A DNA stretch of 64,000 nt from Nocardioides abyssi. GTDB taxonomy: Bacteria; Actinomycetota; Actinomycetes; Propionibacteriales; Nocardioidaceae. The stretch lies in contig NZ_JAUHJR010000001.1 in NCBI RefSeq assembly GCF_030412915.1, positions 744,001-808,000 on the forward strand. Direction: 5' to 3'. Numbering within the stretch: position 1 is the stretch's first letter; each line of letters starts with the position of its first letter. The translations under genes and the position numbers were made by a program. Below are positions 15,692 through 24,093 of the stretch, in pieces. The notes under the pieces are model-generated. The model did no database searches, was not told where the DNA came from, and worked only from the letters and a program-made list of their open reading frames with translations.

Positions 15692-17488
15692 ATGAGCCGA
15701 GTCCTGTCCGCCGTCGCCTGGCCCTACGCCAACGGCCCGCGCCACATCGGCCACGTCGCCGGTTTCGGCGTGCCCTCCGACGTCTTCAGCCGCTACATGC
15801 GGATGGCCGGGCACGACGTCCTGATGGTCTCCGGCACCGACGAGCACGGCACGCCGATCCTCATCGCCGCCGACGAGGCCGGGCTCTCGCCCCAGGAGCT
15901 CGCCGACCGCAACCACCGGATCATCGCCGAGGACCTCGCGGCGCTGGGGGTGTCGTACGACCTCTACACCCGCACCACCACCCGCAACCACCACGCGGTG
16001 GTCCAGGAGCTGTTCCTCGGCGTCCACCAGAACGGCTACTTCGTCGAGCAGACGACGTACGGCGCGATCTCGCCGTCCACGGGCCGCACCCTGCCCGACC
16101 GCTACATCGAGGGCACCTGCCCGATCTGCGGGTACGACGGCGCGCGCGGCGACCAGTGCGACAACTGTGGCAACCAGCTCGACCCGGCCGACCTGAAGAA
16201 CCCGGTCTCGCGCATCAACGGCGAGACCCCGGAGTTCGTCGAGACCCAGCACTTCTTCCTCGACCTGCCCGCGCTGGCCGACGCGCTGGGGGAGTGGCTC
16301 GACGAGCGCGAGGCGACCGGCCTGTGGCGGCCCAACGTCATCCGGTTCAGCCAGAACATCCTCAAGGAGATCCGGCCGCGCGCGATGACGCGCGACATCG
16401 ACTGGGGCATCGCGGTCCCGCTCGAGGGCTGGCAGGACAATCCCACCAAGAAGCTCTACGTCTGGTTCGACGCGGTCATCGGCTATCTCTCGGCCTCGAT
16501 CGAGTGGGCCCGCCGCAGCGGCGACCCCGAGGCGTGGCGCCAGTGGTGGAACGACCCCGAGGCCCTGTCGTACTACTTCATGGGCAAGGACAACATCACC
16601 TTCCACTCCCAGATCTGGCCCGCCGAGCTGCTGGCCTACGGCGGCAAGGGCGCCAAGGGAGGCGAGCCGCGGGAGTACGGCGAGCTCAACCTGCCGACCG
16701 AGGTCGTCTCCTCGGAGTTCCTCACGATGGAGGGCCGCAAGTTCTCCTCGTCGAAGAAGGTCGTCATCTACGTGCGCGACCTGCTCAGCCGCTACCAGCC
16801 CGATGCGTTCCGCTACTTCGTCGCCGCGGCAGGGCCGGAGAACCAGGACGCCGACTTCACCTGGTCGGAGTTCGTCCGCCGCACCAACGACGAGCTCGTC
16901 GCCGGCTGGGGCAACCTGGTCAACCGCACGGCCAACCTGATCGCGAAGAACTTCGGCGAGATCCCCGCCGCCGGGCCGCTCGCGCCCGAGGACGAGGCCG
17001 TGCTCGGCGTGGTCGAGGCCGCCTTCGACACCGTCGGCGGGCTGATCGGCCGGCACCGCCAGAAGCAGGCGATCGGCGAGGCGATGCGCGCGGTCGGCGA
17101 GGTCAACAAGTACGTCTCCGACTCCGAGCCGTGGAAGCTCAAGGGCGAGGACCAGCGCGAGCGGCTCGCCACGATCCTGCACGTGATGGCGCAGTGCGTC
17201 GCCGACCTCAACCTGGTGCTCGCGCCGTTCCTGCCGTTCTCGGCCAACCTCGTCGACGCCGCCCTCGGCGGCCCCGGCGACGTGGCGCCGATGCCGCGGC
17301 TGGAGGACGTCGAGGACCTCGACGGCGGCGCCGGCTACCCGGTCATCACCGGCGACTACTCCACCGCGCCGCGGTGGGAGCGCCGCCCCGTCGTCGTCGG
17401 CACACCGGTCGTCAAGCCGACGCCGGTCTTCACCAAGCTCGACCCGTCCGTGGTCGAGGAGGAGCTCGCCCGCCTCGCGGGCGAGTGA
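15692..17488 (+). CDS. metG: Methionyl-tRNA synthetase
   Basis: The 598-residue class I synthetase charges tRNA-Met. The HIGH box is His18-Ile-Gly-His21. A CP-domain zinc knuckle uses Cys143, Cys146, Cys156 and Cys159 (CPICG and CDNCG), and the KMSKS-equivalent loop is KFSSSK at 350-355, a variant common in actinobacteria. [16 protein letters not shown] and [16 protein letters not shown] are family signatures. It ends without the C-terminal tRNA-binding domain of the longer MetG type. No T-box leader is present; the start codon follows a leaderless promoter. Confidence 0.97.
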   Translation: MSRVLSAVAWPYANGPRHIGHVAGFGVPSDVFSRYMRMAGHDVLMVSGTDEHGTPILIAADEAGLSPQELADRNHRIIAEDLAALGVSYDLYTRTTTRNHHAVVQELFLGVHQNGYFVEQTTYGAISPSTGRTLPDRYIEGTCPICGYDGARGDQCDNCGNQLDPADLKNPVSRINGETPEFVETQHFFLDLPALADALGEWLDEREATGLWRPNVIRFSQNILKEIRPRAMTRDIDWGIAVPLEGWQDNPTKKLYVWFDAVIGYLSASIEWARRSGDPEAWRQWWNDPEALSYYFMGKDNITFHSQIWPAELLAYGGKGAKGGEPREYGELNLPTEVVSSEFLTMEGRKFSSSKKVVIYVRDLLSRYQPDAFRYFVAAAGPENQDADFTWSEFVRRTNDELVAGWGNLVNRTANLIAKNFGEIPAAGPLAPEDEAVLGVVEAAFDTVGGLIGRHRQKQAIGEAMRAVGEVNKYVSDSEPWKLKGEDQRERLATILHVMAQCVADLNLVLAPFLPFSANLVDAALGGPGDVAPMPRLEDVEDLDGGAGYPVITGDYSTAPRWERRPVVVGTPVVKPTPVFTKLDPSVVEEELARLAGE

Positions 17489-17505
17489 CGGGGTACCTCA
17501 CCGAC

Positions 17506-17817
17506 ATGTCGAACGAACGCACCGACGAGGCCGACCTCCGCGCGGCCACCCAGCAGGCCGTGGACGCCGCGGCGACGGCGTACACCGAGGACGCCTCGAT
17601 CGACCTCGAGGACACCCTGCGCCGCGAGATGGCCCAGGGCGGCATGGCGCTGGACGACGACGCCTGGGTCCGCGAGGTGGCGCGCGCGATCCGCTCGGGC
17701 CACCACGTGTCTTTCGCGCCCGAGGGTGACGCGGGTGCTGCGGGTGCTGTGGGTGATGGCGCCGACGAGCAGCCGACGTCGCCGGGCTCCCTCGGCGGGG
17801 ACAACGGCGGCGCCTGA
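17506..17817 (+). CDS. Small acidic protein of unknown function
   Basis: The protein has 103 residues, rich in Asp, Glu and Ala, with no membrane segment. The first 70 residues look helical (DEADLRAATQQAVDAAATAY, SIDLEDTLRREMAQGGM, AWVREVARAIRSGHHV). The last 30 are low-complexity Gly/Asp/Ala. The ATG at 17506 lies 17 bases after the metG stop, so it is probably in the metG transcript. I do not recognise a family. Confidence 0.7.
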   Translation: MSNERTDEADLRAATQQAVDAAATAYTEDASIDLEDTLRREMAQGGMALDDDAWVREVARAIRSGHHVSFAPEGDAGAAGAVGDGADEQPTSPGSLGGDNGGA

Positions 17818-17922
17818 CCCGCCCGTCGTACGCCCTCGGCCTCGGCGGGGGCGCCCGGACGAGCTGGCCCGCGCCACCCCACCAGCCTCAACGGTCCCCT
17901 TGGTCCCACCGACGACGCGACC

Positions 17923-17962
17923 CCTGCACATATCGGGGCAGATCTGCCCCGATATGTGCAGG
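17923..17962. other. 40-bp perfect palindrome
   Basis: CCTGCACATATCGGGGCAGA (17923-17942) is followed directly by its exact reverse complement, with no loop. It lies in the 228-bp gap between the small acidic gene and the LURP-one gene, about 70 bp before the predicted -10. Its AT steps (CATATC/GATATG) are unusual for this genome. It may be an operator or a terminator. Confidence 0.95.
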
Positions 17963-17963
17963 A

Positions 17964-17983
17964 GTCACCGGTTAACCGGTGAC
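17964..17983. other. 20-bp perfect palindrome beside the 40-bp palindrome
   Basis: GTCACCGGTTAACCGGTGAC is a perfect 20-bp palindrome one base beyond the 40-bp one. The rest of the gap (17818-17922 and 17984-18033) shows no gene or motif. Confidence 0.95.
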
Positions 17984-18033
17984 CCCGACGACCGGCCGGA
18001 CCGACGGAGCCCCGGCCGACCCCCACCCACCCC

Positions 18034-18039
18034 TAGGAT
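18034..18039 (+). promoter_or_regulatory. Leaderless -10 element (TAGGAT)
   Basis: TAGGAT ends six bases before the ATG at 18046. The two palindromes lie 51-111 bp upstream. Confidence 0.5.
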
Positions 18040-18045
18040 CCGGCC

Positions 18046-18615
18046 ATGAGCGCCTCGATGTACCTGCCGACCTTCTTCGTCAAGCAGAAGATCGCGATGA
18101 CGACCAACCGCTACGAGCTGTACGCCGCCAACCCGGACGGGTCGTTCGGCCAGCTCTACGGCCTGGCCGAGCAGAAGCGGCTGGCGTTCAAGGAGCAGGT
18201 GACGTTCTACAGCGACGCCAGCAAGAGCCGGGCGGTCTTCGCGTTCAAGGCGCGCAAGCGGCTCGACCTCAACGCCGGCTACGACGTCACCGACGAGACC
18301 GGGCAGCAGATCGGGTTCTTCCGCAAGGACTTCGGCGCCAGCCTGCTGCGCTCGACCTTCCACGTCGAGGGTCCGGGGTACGCCGGCACCGGGCAGGAGC
18401 GCAGCCAGGCGGTGGCCCTCATCCGTCGCTTCACCGACATCCCGTTCCTGCCGATCCACTTCGACTTCGCCGGCAGCGACGGCCAGCCGCTGCTGAGCGT
18501 CGAGCGGCAGGCGTCGATGCGCGACAAGTACACCGTCAACGTCCCCGACGAGCGCGTGGACTTCCGCGTGGCGGCGGCCATCGCGGTCGGGCTCGACGCG
18601 CTCATGCAGCGCTGA
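18046..18615 (+). CDS. LURP-one-related (scramblase-fold) protein
   Basis: The 189-residue protein resembles the LOR/scramblase-like family: TFFVKQKIAMTTNRYELYAANPDGSFGQLYGLAEQKRLAFKE at the N-terminus, DVTDETGQQIGFFRKDFGASLLRSTFHV in the middle, and a C-terminal helix VAAAIAVGLDALMQR. The family has a beta-barrel around a central helix; the bacterial role is unknown. It is 11 bases from the alpha/beta hydrolase gene, which has its own GAGGAGG ribosome site, so the two are likely co-transcribed. Confidence 0.8.
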   Translation: MSASMYLPTFFVKQKIAMTTNRYELYAANPDGSFGQLYGLAEQKRLAFKEQVTFYSDASKSRAVFAFKARKRLDLNAGYDVTDETGQQIGFFRKDFGASLLRSTFHVEGPGYAGTGQERSQAVALIRRFTDIPFLPIHFDFAGSDGQPLLSVERQASMRDKYTVNVPDERVDFRVAAAIAVGLDALMQR

Positions 18616-18626
18616 GGAGGACGACG

Positions 18627-19496
18627 ATGCTCTTCCCCGAGTCCCGCCGCGCGCTCGAGCAGCCGTCCGGCCCGCCGGCGTGGTCCGACGAGCACGACCT
18701 GGTGGCCGAGCGGGCCCGAGCGCGTGCGGAGGCCCTCGCCGAGCCGCGCGAGGAGGTCGCCGAGGTCACCGACGTCGACGCCGACGGGGTGCCGTGCCGG
18801 CTCTACCGCCCCGCGGGCGCCCGGCCGGGCGCGGTCGTCCACCTGCACGGCGGCGGCTTCGTCTTCCACGACGTCGAGGTGCACGACGCCTCGGCGCGCC
18901 GGCTCGCCAACCGCACCGGCCTCGCGGTGCTGAGCGTCGACTACCGCCGCCCGCCGGAGGACCCGTTCCCCGCGGCGCCCGACGACGTCTCGACCGCGCT
19001 GACCTGGCTGCAGGCGCACGAGCCGGGGCCCTACGTCGTGCACGGCGACAGCGCCGGCGGCAACCTCGCGCTGGTCGCCGCGCTGCGGCACCCGGGCGTC
19101 CTCGCCGCGACCGTGCTGATCTACCCGTTCCTCGACCCGACCGCCGGCTTCGAGTCCTACCGCACCGCGGGCGACGGCTTCGACCCCCGCGAGGCCGCCT
19201 GGTACTGGCAGCAGTACGCCGCCACGCCGGCCGACCTCGACCACCCCGACCTGGCGCCGCTGCGCTCGGACCGGCTCGGCACGCTGCCGCCGACCCTGGT
19301 GGTGACCGCCGAGCACGACCCGCTCCGCGACGAGGGCGAGCACCTCGCGCTGCGCCTGGCCGAGGAGGGCGTCGAGGTCGTCTCGACCCGCTACCAGGGC
19401 CAGCTGCACGGCTTCTGGCGCCACCCGTCGGCATTCCCGGCCGCGGAGCCGCTCATGGGGCAGGTGGCCGGGTTCCTCCGGCTGCACGTCCCCTGA
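18627..19496 (+). CDS. Alpha/beta hydrolase of the hormone-sensitive-lipase family
   Basis: The 289-residue protein has the HSL-type oxyanion motif HLHGGGFVFHD, the nucleophile in HGDSAGGNLAL, the acid in AEHDPLRDEG and the catalytic His in QLHGFWRHP. These enzymes hydrolyse short- or medium-chain esters in the cytoplasm. The ATG at 18627 lies seven bases after GAGGAGG. Downstream, rpiB begins 13 bases after its stop, so a run of at least four same-strand genes continues. Substrate is unknown. Confidence 0.9.
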   Translation: MLFPESRRALEQPSGPPAWSDEHDLVAERARARAEALAEPREEVAEVTDVDADGVPCRLYRPAGARPGAVVHLHGGGFVFHDVEVHDASARRLANRTGLAVLSVDYRRPPEDPFPAAPDDVSTALTWLQAHEPGPYVVHGDSAGGNLALVAALRHPGVLAATVLIYPFLDPTAGFESYRTAGDGFDPREAAWYWQQYAATPADLDHPDLAPLRSDRLGTLPPTLVVTAEHDPLRDEGEHLALRLAEEGVEVVSTRYQGQLHGFWRHPSAFPAAEPLMGQVAGFLRLHVP

Positions 19497-19509
19497 GAGG
19501 ATCGGGGCC

Positions 19510-20016
19510 ATGCGCGTGCACCTCGGTTCCGACCATGCCGGCCTCGAGCTGAAGGACCACCTGGTCGCCTGGCTGCGCGAGCAGGGCCACGAGCCGGTCG
19601 ACCACGGCCCGTTCGTCTACGACGCCCTCGACGACTACCCGGTCTTCTGCCTGCGCGCCGCCGAGGCGGTCGCGGCCGAGCGGGTCGCGGGGGAGGACTC
19701 CCTGGGCGTGGTCATCGGCGGCTCCGGCAACGGCGAGCAGATGGCGGCCAACAAGGTCCAGGGCGTGCGCTGCGCGCTGGTGTGGTCGGAGGAGACGGCC
19801 GTGCTGGCCCGCGAGCACAACGACGCCAACGTCGTCTCGGTCGGCGGGCGGATGCACTCGGTCGAGGACATGACGCGCTTCGTCGAGGTCTTCCTCGGCA
19901 CCGACTTCACCGGCGACGAGCGCCACGTGCGCCGGATCGGCCAGCTGGCCTCCTACGAGACCACCCGCGACCTCCCCCCGCTGCCGGAGTCGGCACGCGG
20001 CCACGAGCAGGGCTGA
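19510..20016 (+). CDS. rpiB: Ribose-5-phosphate isomerase B
   Basis: The 168-residue protein has the RpiB/LacAB fold: MRVHLGSDHAGLELKDHL with the substrate-binding Asp-His, and GVVIGGSGNGEQMAANKVQGVRCALVW. The Glu in GNGEQ replaces the catalytic Cys of the E. coli enzyme, as in the mycobacterial type. It interconverts ribose 5-phosphate and ribulose 5-phosphate in the pentose phosphate pathway. Order rpiB-glycosylase downstream of the Rv2466c-like gene is shared with M. tuberculosis. GAGAGGATC precedes the ATG. Confidence 0.95.
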   Translation: MRVHLGSDHAGLELKDHLVAWLREQGHEPVDHGPFVYDALDDYPVFCLRAAEAVAAERVAGEDSLGVVIGGSGNGEQMAANKVQGVRCALVWSEETAVLAREHNDANVVSVGGRMHSVEDMTRFVEVFLGTDFTGDERHVRRIGQLASYETTRDLPPLPESARGHEQG

Positions 20017-20025
20017 CCGGGCCCG

Positions 20026-20868
20026 ATGCCCGAGGGACACACCCTCCACCGGCTCGCGCTGGAGCTGACCGACGCGTTCGCCGGCAGCGTGGTGCGGGTC
20101 GGCAGCCCCCAGGGCCGGTTCGCTGAGTCCGCCGCCCTGGTCGACGGCCAGGTGCTCGAGGGCGCCGAGGCCTGGGGCAAGCACCTGTTCGTCGGGTTCG
20201 CCGGCGAGCGCTTCGTCCACGTGCACCTGGGCCTCTACGGCAAGCTCGACGTGCACACCGGGGTCGAGGCGGTGCCCGACCCGGTCGGCCAGGTGCGGAT
20301 GCGCCTGGTGCGCGCCGACGCGGCGGCGTACGCCGACCTCCGCGGCGCGACGACCTGCGAGCTGGTGACCGCCGAGCAGCGCGACCTCGTCGTCGCGCGC
20401 TCCGGGCCCGACCCGATCCGGCCCGACGCCGATCCCGACCGCGCCTGGCGGCGGATCTCCCGCAGCCGTGCCCCGATCGGCGGCCTGCTCATGGACCAGA
20501 CCGTCCTCGCCGGCGTCGGCAACGTCTACCGCGCCGAGGTGCTCTACCGCCACCGCATGCACCCGCTGCGGCCCGGCAACACAGTGCGCCGCTCGCAGTG
20601 GCAGGCGATGTGGGACGACCTGGTCGTGCTGATGGCCGAGGGCGTGCGCACCGGCCGGATCGACACGGTCCGGCCCGAGCACACCCCCGAGGCGATGGGC
20701 CGTCCGCCGCGCAAGGACGACCACGGCGGCGAGGTCTACGTCTACCGCCGCCACGGCCAGCCGTGCCTGGTCTGCGCGGCGAAGGTGCGCACCGAGGTGC
20801 TCCAGGGACGCAACCTGTTCTGGTGCCCGCGTTGCCAGCCGACGTTCCGCTCGCGCGCCGTACAGTGA
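20026..20868 (+). CDS. Fpg/Nei family DNA glycosylase
   Basis: The 280-residue protein begins MPEGHTLHRLALELTDAF. Pro2 and Glu3 are the catalytic residues of bifunctional glycosylase/AP lyases that remove oxidised bases. LVDGQVLEGAEAWGKHLFVGF and VHVHLGLYGKL follow. The helix-two-turn-helix reads RAPIGGLLMDQTVLAGVGNVYRAEVL, and the C-terminal zinc finger is CLVC plus CPRC (near residues 247 and 269). It matches the Rv2464c (Nei1) type, which also follows rpiB. It starts nine bases after rpiB. Confidence 0.94.
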   Translation: MPEGHTLHRLALELTDAFAGSVVRVGSPQGRFAESAALVDGQVLEGAEAWGKHLFVGFAGERFVHVHLGLYGKLDVHTGVEAVPDPVGQVRMRLVRADAAAYADLRGATTCELVTAEQRDLVVARSGPDPIRPDADPDRAWRRISRSRAPIGGLLMDQTVLAGVGNVYRAEVLYRHRMHPLRPGNTVRRSQWQAMWDDLVVLMAEGVRTGRIDTVRPEHTPEAMGRPPRKDDHGGEVYVYRRHGQPCLVCAAKVRTEVLQGRNLFWCPRCQPTFRSRAVQ

Positions 20869-20947
20869 CCCCGCCCCCACCTGCGCGGACGGCACCCCGC
20901 ACCGCCGCAGCGGCCCACCGGAACCCGACGACCCCCGCGAGGCGACC

Positions 20948-22051
20948 ATGACGGCTGCATACGACGCCCGGCGCGTCGACGCACGTCGCGGCTCGCGCCG
21001 GGGCTACGCCTCGGTGCTGCGCCGGCGCCTCCCGCTCGAGACCCGCTGGGCGATCGGGCTGGTGGCCCTCGGGGTGCTCTCGACCGTGCTGGTCGCGCTG
21101 TACCCCGACCAGATGCCGCTGACGGCCCAGATGGTGCCGCTCCTGCTCGGCAGCCTGGTGCTCGGTCCGCGCACGCTGCCGTGGTTCGTCATCGTCGTGA
21201 TGCTGCTGCTGACCATCTCGCTGGCCACCCTGGACACGATCACCACGCGCACGGTCGGCGCGGTCAGCATCCAGTTCGTCATGGGCTTCATCGTGCTGCT
21301 GACGTCGTTCCGGCGCTCCCGGCTCGGCGTCGCCAACGTGCTGGGTGAGTCGATGCTGGTCGACCTCCGCGACCGCATCCTCAGCTCCGCCGGCGTCCCC
21401 GCGCTGCCGGACGGCTGGCAGGTGCAGACCGCGCTGCGCTCGGCCGGCGGCACCCCGTTCGCCGGCGACTTCGTCGTCGCGATGCACCCGCACGGCACCG
21501 ACCGGCTCGAGGTCGTCGTCGTCGACGTCTCCGGCAAGGGCGAGCAGGCCGGCACCCGGGCGCTGCTGCTCTCCGGTGCGTTCGGCGGCCTGCTCGGCGC
21601 GCTCCCGCCCGACCGGTTCCTGCCCGCGGCCAACGCCTACCTGCTGCAGCAGGAGTGGGAGGAGGGCTTCGCGACCGCCGTCCACCTCTCCCTCGACCTG
21701 GTGACGGGGGAGTACGCCGTCCGCACCGCCGGCCACCCGCCCGCCGTCGTCCGCGCCGCGGGCAGCGGCCGCTGGACGGTGCTGGCCAGCGACGGGCCGG
21801 TGCTCGGCCTGATCGACGAGGCCGTCTTCACCGCCGACGCCGGCCACCTGCAGGCCGGCGACGCGTTGCTCCTCTACACCGACGGCATGGTCGAGGAGCC
21901 CCGCCGCGACATCGAGCTCGGCATCGACCGGATGCTCGGCGAGGCCGAGAGCCTGCTGCGCGGCGACTTCCGCGGCGCCGCCGACAAGCTCGTCGCCGCC
22001 CTCGGCTCCCGCGACGACGACCGCGCGATGGTCGTGGTCACCCGCCGCTGA
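20948..22051 (+). CDS. Membrane-anchored PP2C/SpoIIE-type serine phosphatase
   Basis: The 367-residue protein has three to four N-terminal transmembrane helices (about residues 32-118) followed by a SpoIIE domain (about 155-365). Metal-binding acids are visible in FAGDFVVAM, VVVVDVSGKGEQAG, LLLYTDGMVEE and DDDRAMVVV. Such enzymes dephosphorylate anti-sigma-factor antagonists in general stress pathways; no anti-sigma or antagonist gene is nearby, so the partner is unknown. The N-terminal segment has no recognisable sensor domain. The ATG at 20948 is preceded by GCGAGGCGACC. Confidence 0.9.
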   Translation: MTAAYDARRVDARRGSRRGYASVLRRRLPLETRWAIGLVALGVLSTVLVALYPDQMPLTAQMVPLLLGSLVLGPRTLPWFVIVVMLLLTISLATLDTITTRTVGAVSIQFVMGFIVLLTSFRRSRLGVANVLGESMLVDLRDRILSSAGVPALPDGWQVQTALRSAGGTPFAGDFVVAMHPHGTDRLEVVVVDVSGKGEQAGTRALLLSGAFGGLLGALPPDRFLPAANAYLLQQEWEEGFATAVHLSLDLVTGEYAVRTAGHPPAVVRAAGSGRWTVLASDGPVLGLIDEAVFTADAGHLQAGDALLLYTDGMVEEPRRDIELGIDRMLGEAESLLRGDFRGAADKLVAALGSRDDDRAMVVVTRR

Positions 22052-22169
22052 GCGGCCCTCGGCCCGCGCGCCGCGACGGCGGGTCGCGCGTGCGAGCCGG
22101 TTGGGGGACTGCGCCGCCGGTGTGGCAGGATCCGAGCAGATCGAGGGTGGCGACGCCGCCCTCGTGTGC

Positions 22170-22240
22170 GCGGATGTAGCTCAATGGTAGAGCCCCAGTC
22201 TTCCAAACTGGCTACGCGGGTTCGATTCCCGTCATCCGCT
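22170..22240 (+). tRNA. tRNA-Gly (anticodon TCC)
   Basis: Full cloverleaf of 71 nt: acceptor GCGGATG pairs with CATCCGC, D-stem GCTC/GAGC, anticodon stem CCAGT/ACTGG with loop CTTCCAA, and T-arm CGGG-TTCGATT-CCCG. The CCA end is not encoded. It reads GGA codons. Confidence 0.97.
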
Positions 22241-22277
22241 CTCAGGAGCCGGTCGGACCCGTCCGAACGGCACTTGG

Positions 22278-22350
22278 CGGGGCGTAGCGTAGTGGCTAGC
22301 GCGCCTGCTTTGGGAGCAGGAGACCGCAGGTTCGAGTCCTGTCGCCCCGA
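22278..22350 (+). tRNA. tRNA-Pro (anticodon TGG)
   Basis: Full cloverleaf of 73 nt: acceptor CGGGGCG pairs with CGCCCCG, anticodon stem CCTGC/GCAGG with loop TTTGGGA, and T-arm CAGG-TTCGAGT-CCTG. It lies 37 bp after tRNA-Gly and is probably co-transcribed with it. Its last 17 bases recur at 22534. Confidence 0.97.
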
Positions 22351-22533
22351 CCCTGGTCGCCGGCCCGACGCCGGCGGCACACCGGTCCCCGCGTCCCCGG
22401 GCGTTTTCGTCGTCCGACCCGCGCGCGGCTAGGATGACGAGTCGCACGGTGACGTCGTACGCAGTGCAGCTCCGATCCCGCGCTCGAGCCCTGCGCTGCA
22501 GCTCCACGAGCGCAGGTGGACGCGCGTTTGCCT

Positions 22534-22551
22534 GAGTCCTGTCGCCCCGAC
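22534..22551 (+). repeat. Exact copy of the tRNA-Pro 3' end
   Basis: GAGTCCTGTCGCCCCGAC repeats the last 17 bases of tRNA-Pro plus one more base (22334-22351) exactly 200 bp downstream. It is what an old attachment-site duplication would look like. The 258-bp gap to tig otherwise shows no gene. Confidence 0.8.
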
Positions 22552-22608
22552 GCACCACACGACCCTCACCGACCGGTGACCGAGACAACGATTGACAGGA
22601 GACAACCT

Positions 22609-24030
22609 GTGAAGAGCGCCGTCGAGACCTTGAGCCCGACCCGGGCCAAGCTGACCGTCGAGGTGCCCTTCGAGGAGCTCAAGCCGAGCCTCGACGCGGC
22701 GTACAAGAAGATCGCCCAGCAGATCAACGTCCCCGGCTTCCGCCGCGGCAAGGTCCCCCCGATGGTCATCGACCGCCAGGTCGGGCGCGGGGCCGTCCTC
22801 GACGAGGCGATCAACGACGTGCTGCCCAAGCAGTACGTCGCGGCGCTGGAGGAGAACTCGCTGAGCCCGCTGGCCCAGCCGGAGATCGAGGTCACGAAGT
22901 TCGAGGACAACGAGGTCCTCGAGTTCACCGCCGAGGTCGACATCCGTCCGCAGATCGACCTCCCCTCCTACGAGGGTCTCGAGGCCTCCGTGGACGACGT
23001 CGAGGTCTCCGACGAGGACGTCGAGGAGCAGGTCAAGGCCCTGCGCGAGCGCTTCGCGACCCTCTCCGACGTCGAGCGCGCCGCGGCCGAGGACGACTTC
23101 GTCGTGCTCGACCTGGTCGCCACCAAGGACGGCGAGGTCGTCGACGGCGCCGAGGTCAGCGGCATGAGCTACCAGGTCGGCCGCGGCGGCATGATCGACG
23201 GTCTCGACGAGGCGCTCACCGGCATGGCCGCCGGCGAGGAGAAGACCTTCACCACCCAGCTCGTCGGTGGCGACCTGGTCGGCCAGGAGGTCGAGGTCCA
23301 GGTCAAGGTCACGCAGGTCCAGGAGCAGGAGCTGCCGGAGTACGACGACGAGTTCGCCCAGCTCGCCTCGGAGTTCGACACGATCGACGAGCTGACCGCC
23401 GACGTGCGCGAGCGCCTCGGCCGCGGGAAGCGCCTCGAGCAGGCCGCCGAGGCCCGCGACGCCGTCCTCGAGGCGCTCCTGGAGAAGGTCGAGGTGCCGC
23501 TGCCCGAGGGCATCGTCACCGACGAGCTCAACGCGCGCCGCCAGAACATCGAGCAGCAGCTCGCGTTCGCTGGCATCACGATGGAGAAGTACCTCGAGGA
23601 CGAGGGCCAGACGCAGGAGGAGTTCGAGGCCGACCTCGACCGCCGCGTCCGTGACGCCGTCGCCGCGCAGTTCCTCCTCGACGAGATCGCCAAGAAGGAG
23701 GAGCTCGGCGTCGACCAGCAGGAGCTCTCCCAGCACCTCGTGCGGCGCGCCCAGCAGTCCGGGCAGAACCCGCAGGAGTTCGCCAACCACATGTTCGAGC
23801 ACAACCACATCCCGGACCTCGTGCAGGAGATCCTGCGCGGGAAGGCCCTGGCGACGATCGTCGAGACGGCCGTCGTCAAGGACGCCTCGGGCAACGTGGT
23901 CGAGCTGAAGAACCTGCAGCCCGACGGCACGATCATGGAGGTCACCGAGGAGACCGGCGACGAGCCGGCCGTCGCGGAGACCACCGAGGACGAGGCCCCC
24001 GCCGAGGAGGAGTCCTCCAAGGAGGACTGA
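22609..24030 (+). CDS. tig: Trigger factor, ribosome-associated chaperone and prolyl isomerase
   Basis: The 473-residue protein has the three trigger-factor domains: the ribosome-binding N-domain with the signature GFRRGKVP (NVPGFRRGKVPPMV near residue 45), a central FKBP-type prolyl isomerase domain (about 160-245, with MIDGLDEALTGMAAGEEKTF), and the C-terminal substrate cradle. The tail is very acidic (EETGDEPAVAETTEDEAPAEEE). It binds nascent chains at the ribosome exit. The GTG at 22609 follows ACAGGAGACAACCT. Its position upstream of clpP1P2 and clpX is conserved in actinobacteria and many other bacteria. Confidence 0.97.
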   Translation: MKSAVETLSPTRAKLTVEVPFEELKPSLDAAYKKIAQQINVPGFRRGKVPPMVIDRQVGRGAVLDEAINDVLPKQYVAALEENSLSPLAQPEIEVTKFEDNEVLEFTAEVDIRPQIDLPSYEGLEASVDDVEVSDEDVEEQVKALRERFATLSDVERAAAEDDFVVLDLVATKDGEVVDGAEVSGMSYQVGRGGMIDGLDEALTGMAAGEEKTFTTQLVGGDLVGQEVEVQVKVTQVQEQELPEYDDEFAQLASEFDTIDELTADVRERLGRGKRLEQAAEARDAVLEALLEKVEVPLPEGIVTDELNARRQNIEQQLAFAGITMEKYLEDEGQTQEEFEADLDRRVRDAVAAQFLLDEIAKKEELGVDQQELSQHLVRRAQQSGQNPQEFANHMFEHNHIPDLVQEILRGKALATIVETAVVKDASGNVVELKNLQPDGTIMEVTEETGDEPAVAETTEDEAPAEEESSKED

Positions 24031-24043
24031 CCCCCGACGCTCC

Positions 24044-24085
24044 GATACCCGCTTGGGTGCACATGTGTGCACTCAGGCGGGTATC
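24044..24085. promoter_or_regulatory. 42-bp near-perfect inverted repeat between tig and the hydrolase gene
   Basis: GATACCCGCTTGGGTGCACA and its complement match at 18 of 20 positions around a central TG; the inner GTGCACA-TG-TGTGCAC is perfect. The right arm runs into the predicted -10 of the next gene, so it could be an operator. It is also correctly placed to terminate tig. Confidence 0.7.
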
Positions 24086-24087
24086 GT
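24082..24087 (+). promoter_or_regulatory. Leaderless -10 element (TATCGT)
   Basis: TATCGT ends six bases before the ATG at 24094 and overlaps the right arm of the 42-bp inverted repeat. Confidence 0.45.
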
Positions 24088-24093
24088 CGTCCC

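Noticed and set aside
22428-22550. A second, decayed tRNA-Pro gene upstream of tig
   Set aside because: Only the last 18 bases match; no acceptor 5' strand, D-arm or anticodon arm can be folded, so a 3'-end duplication is the simpler reading.
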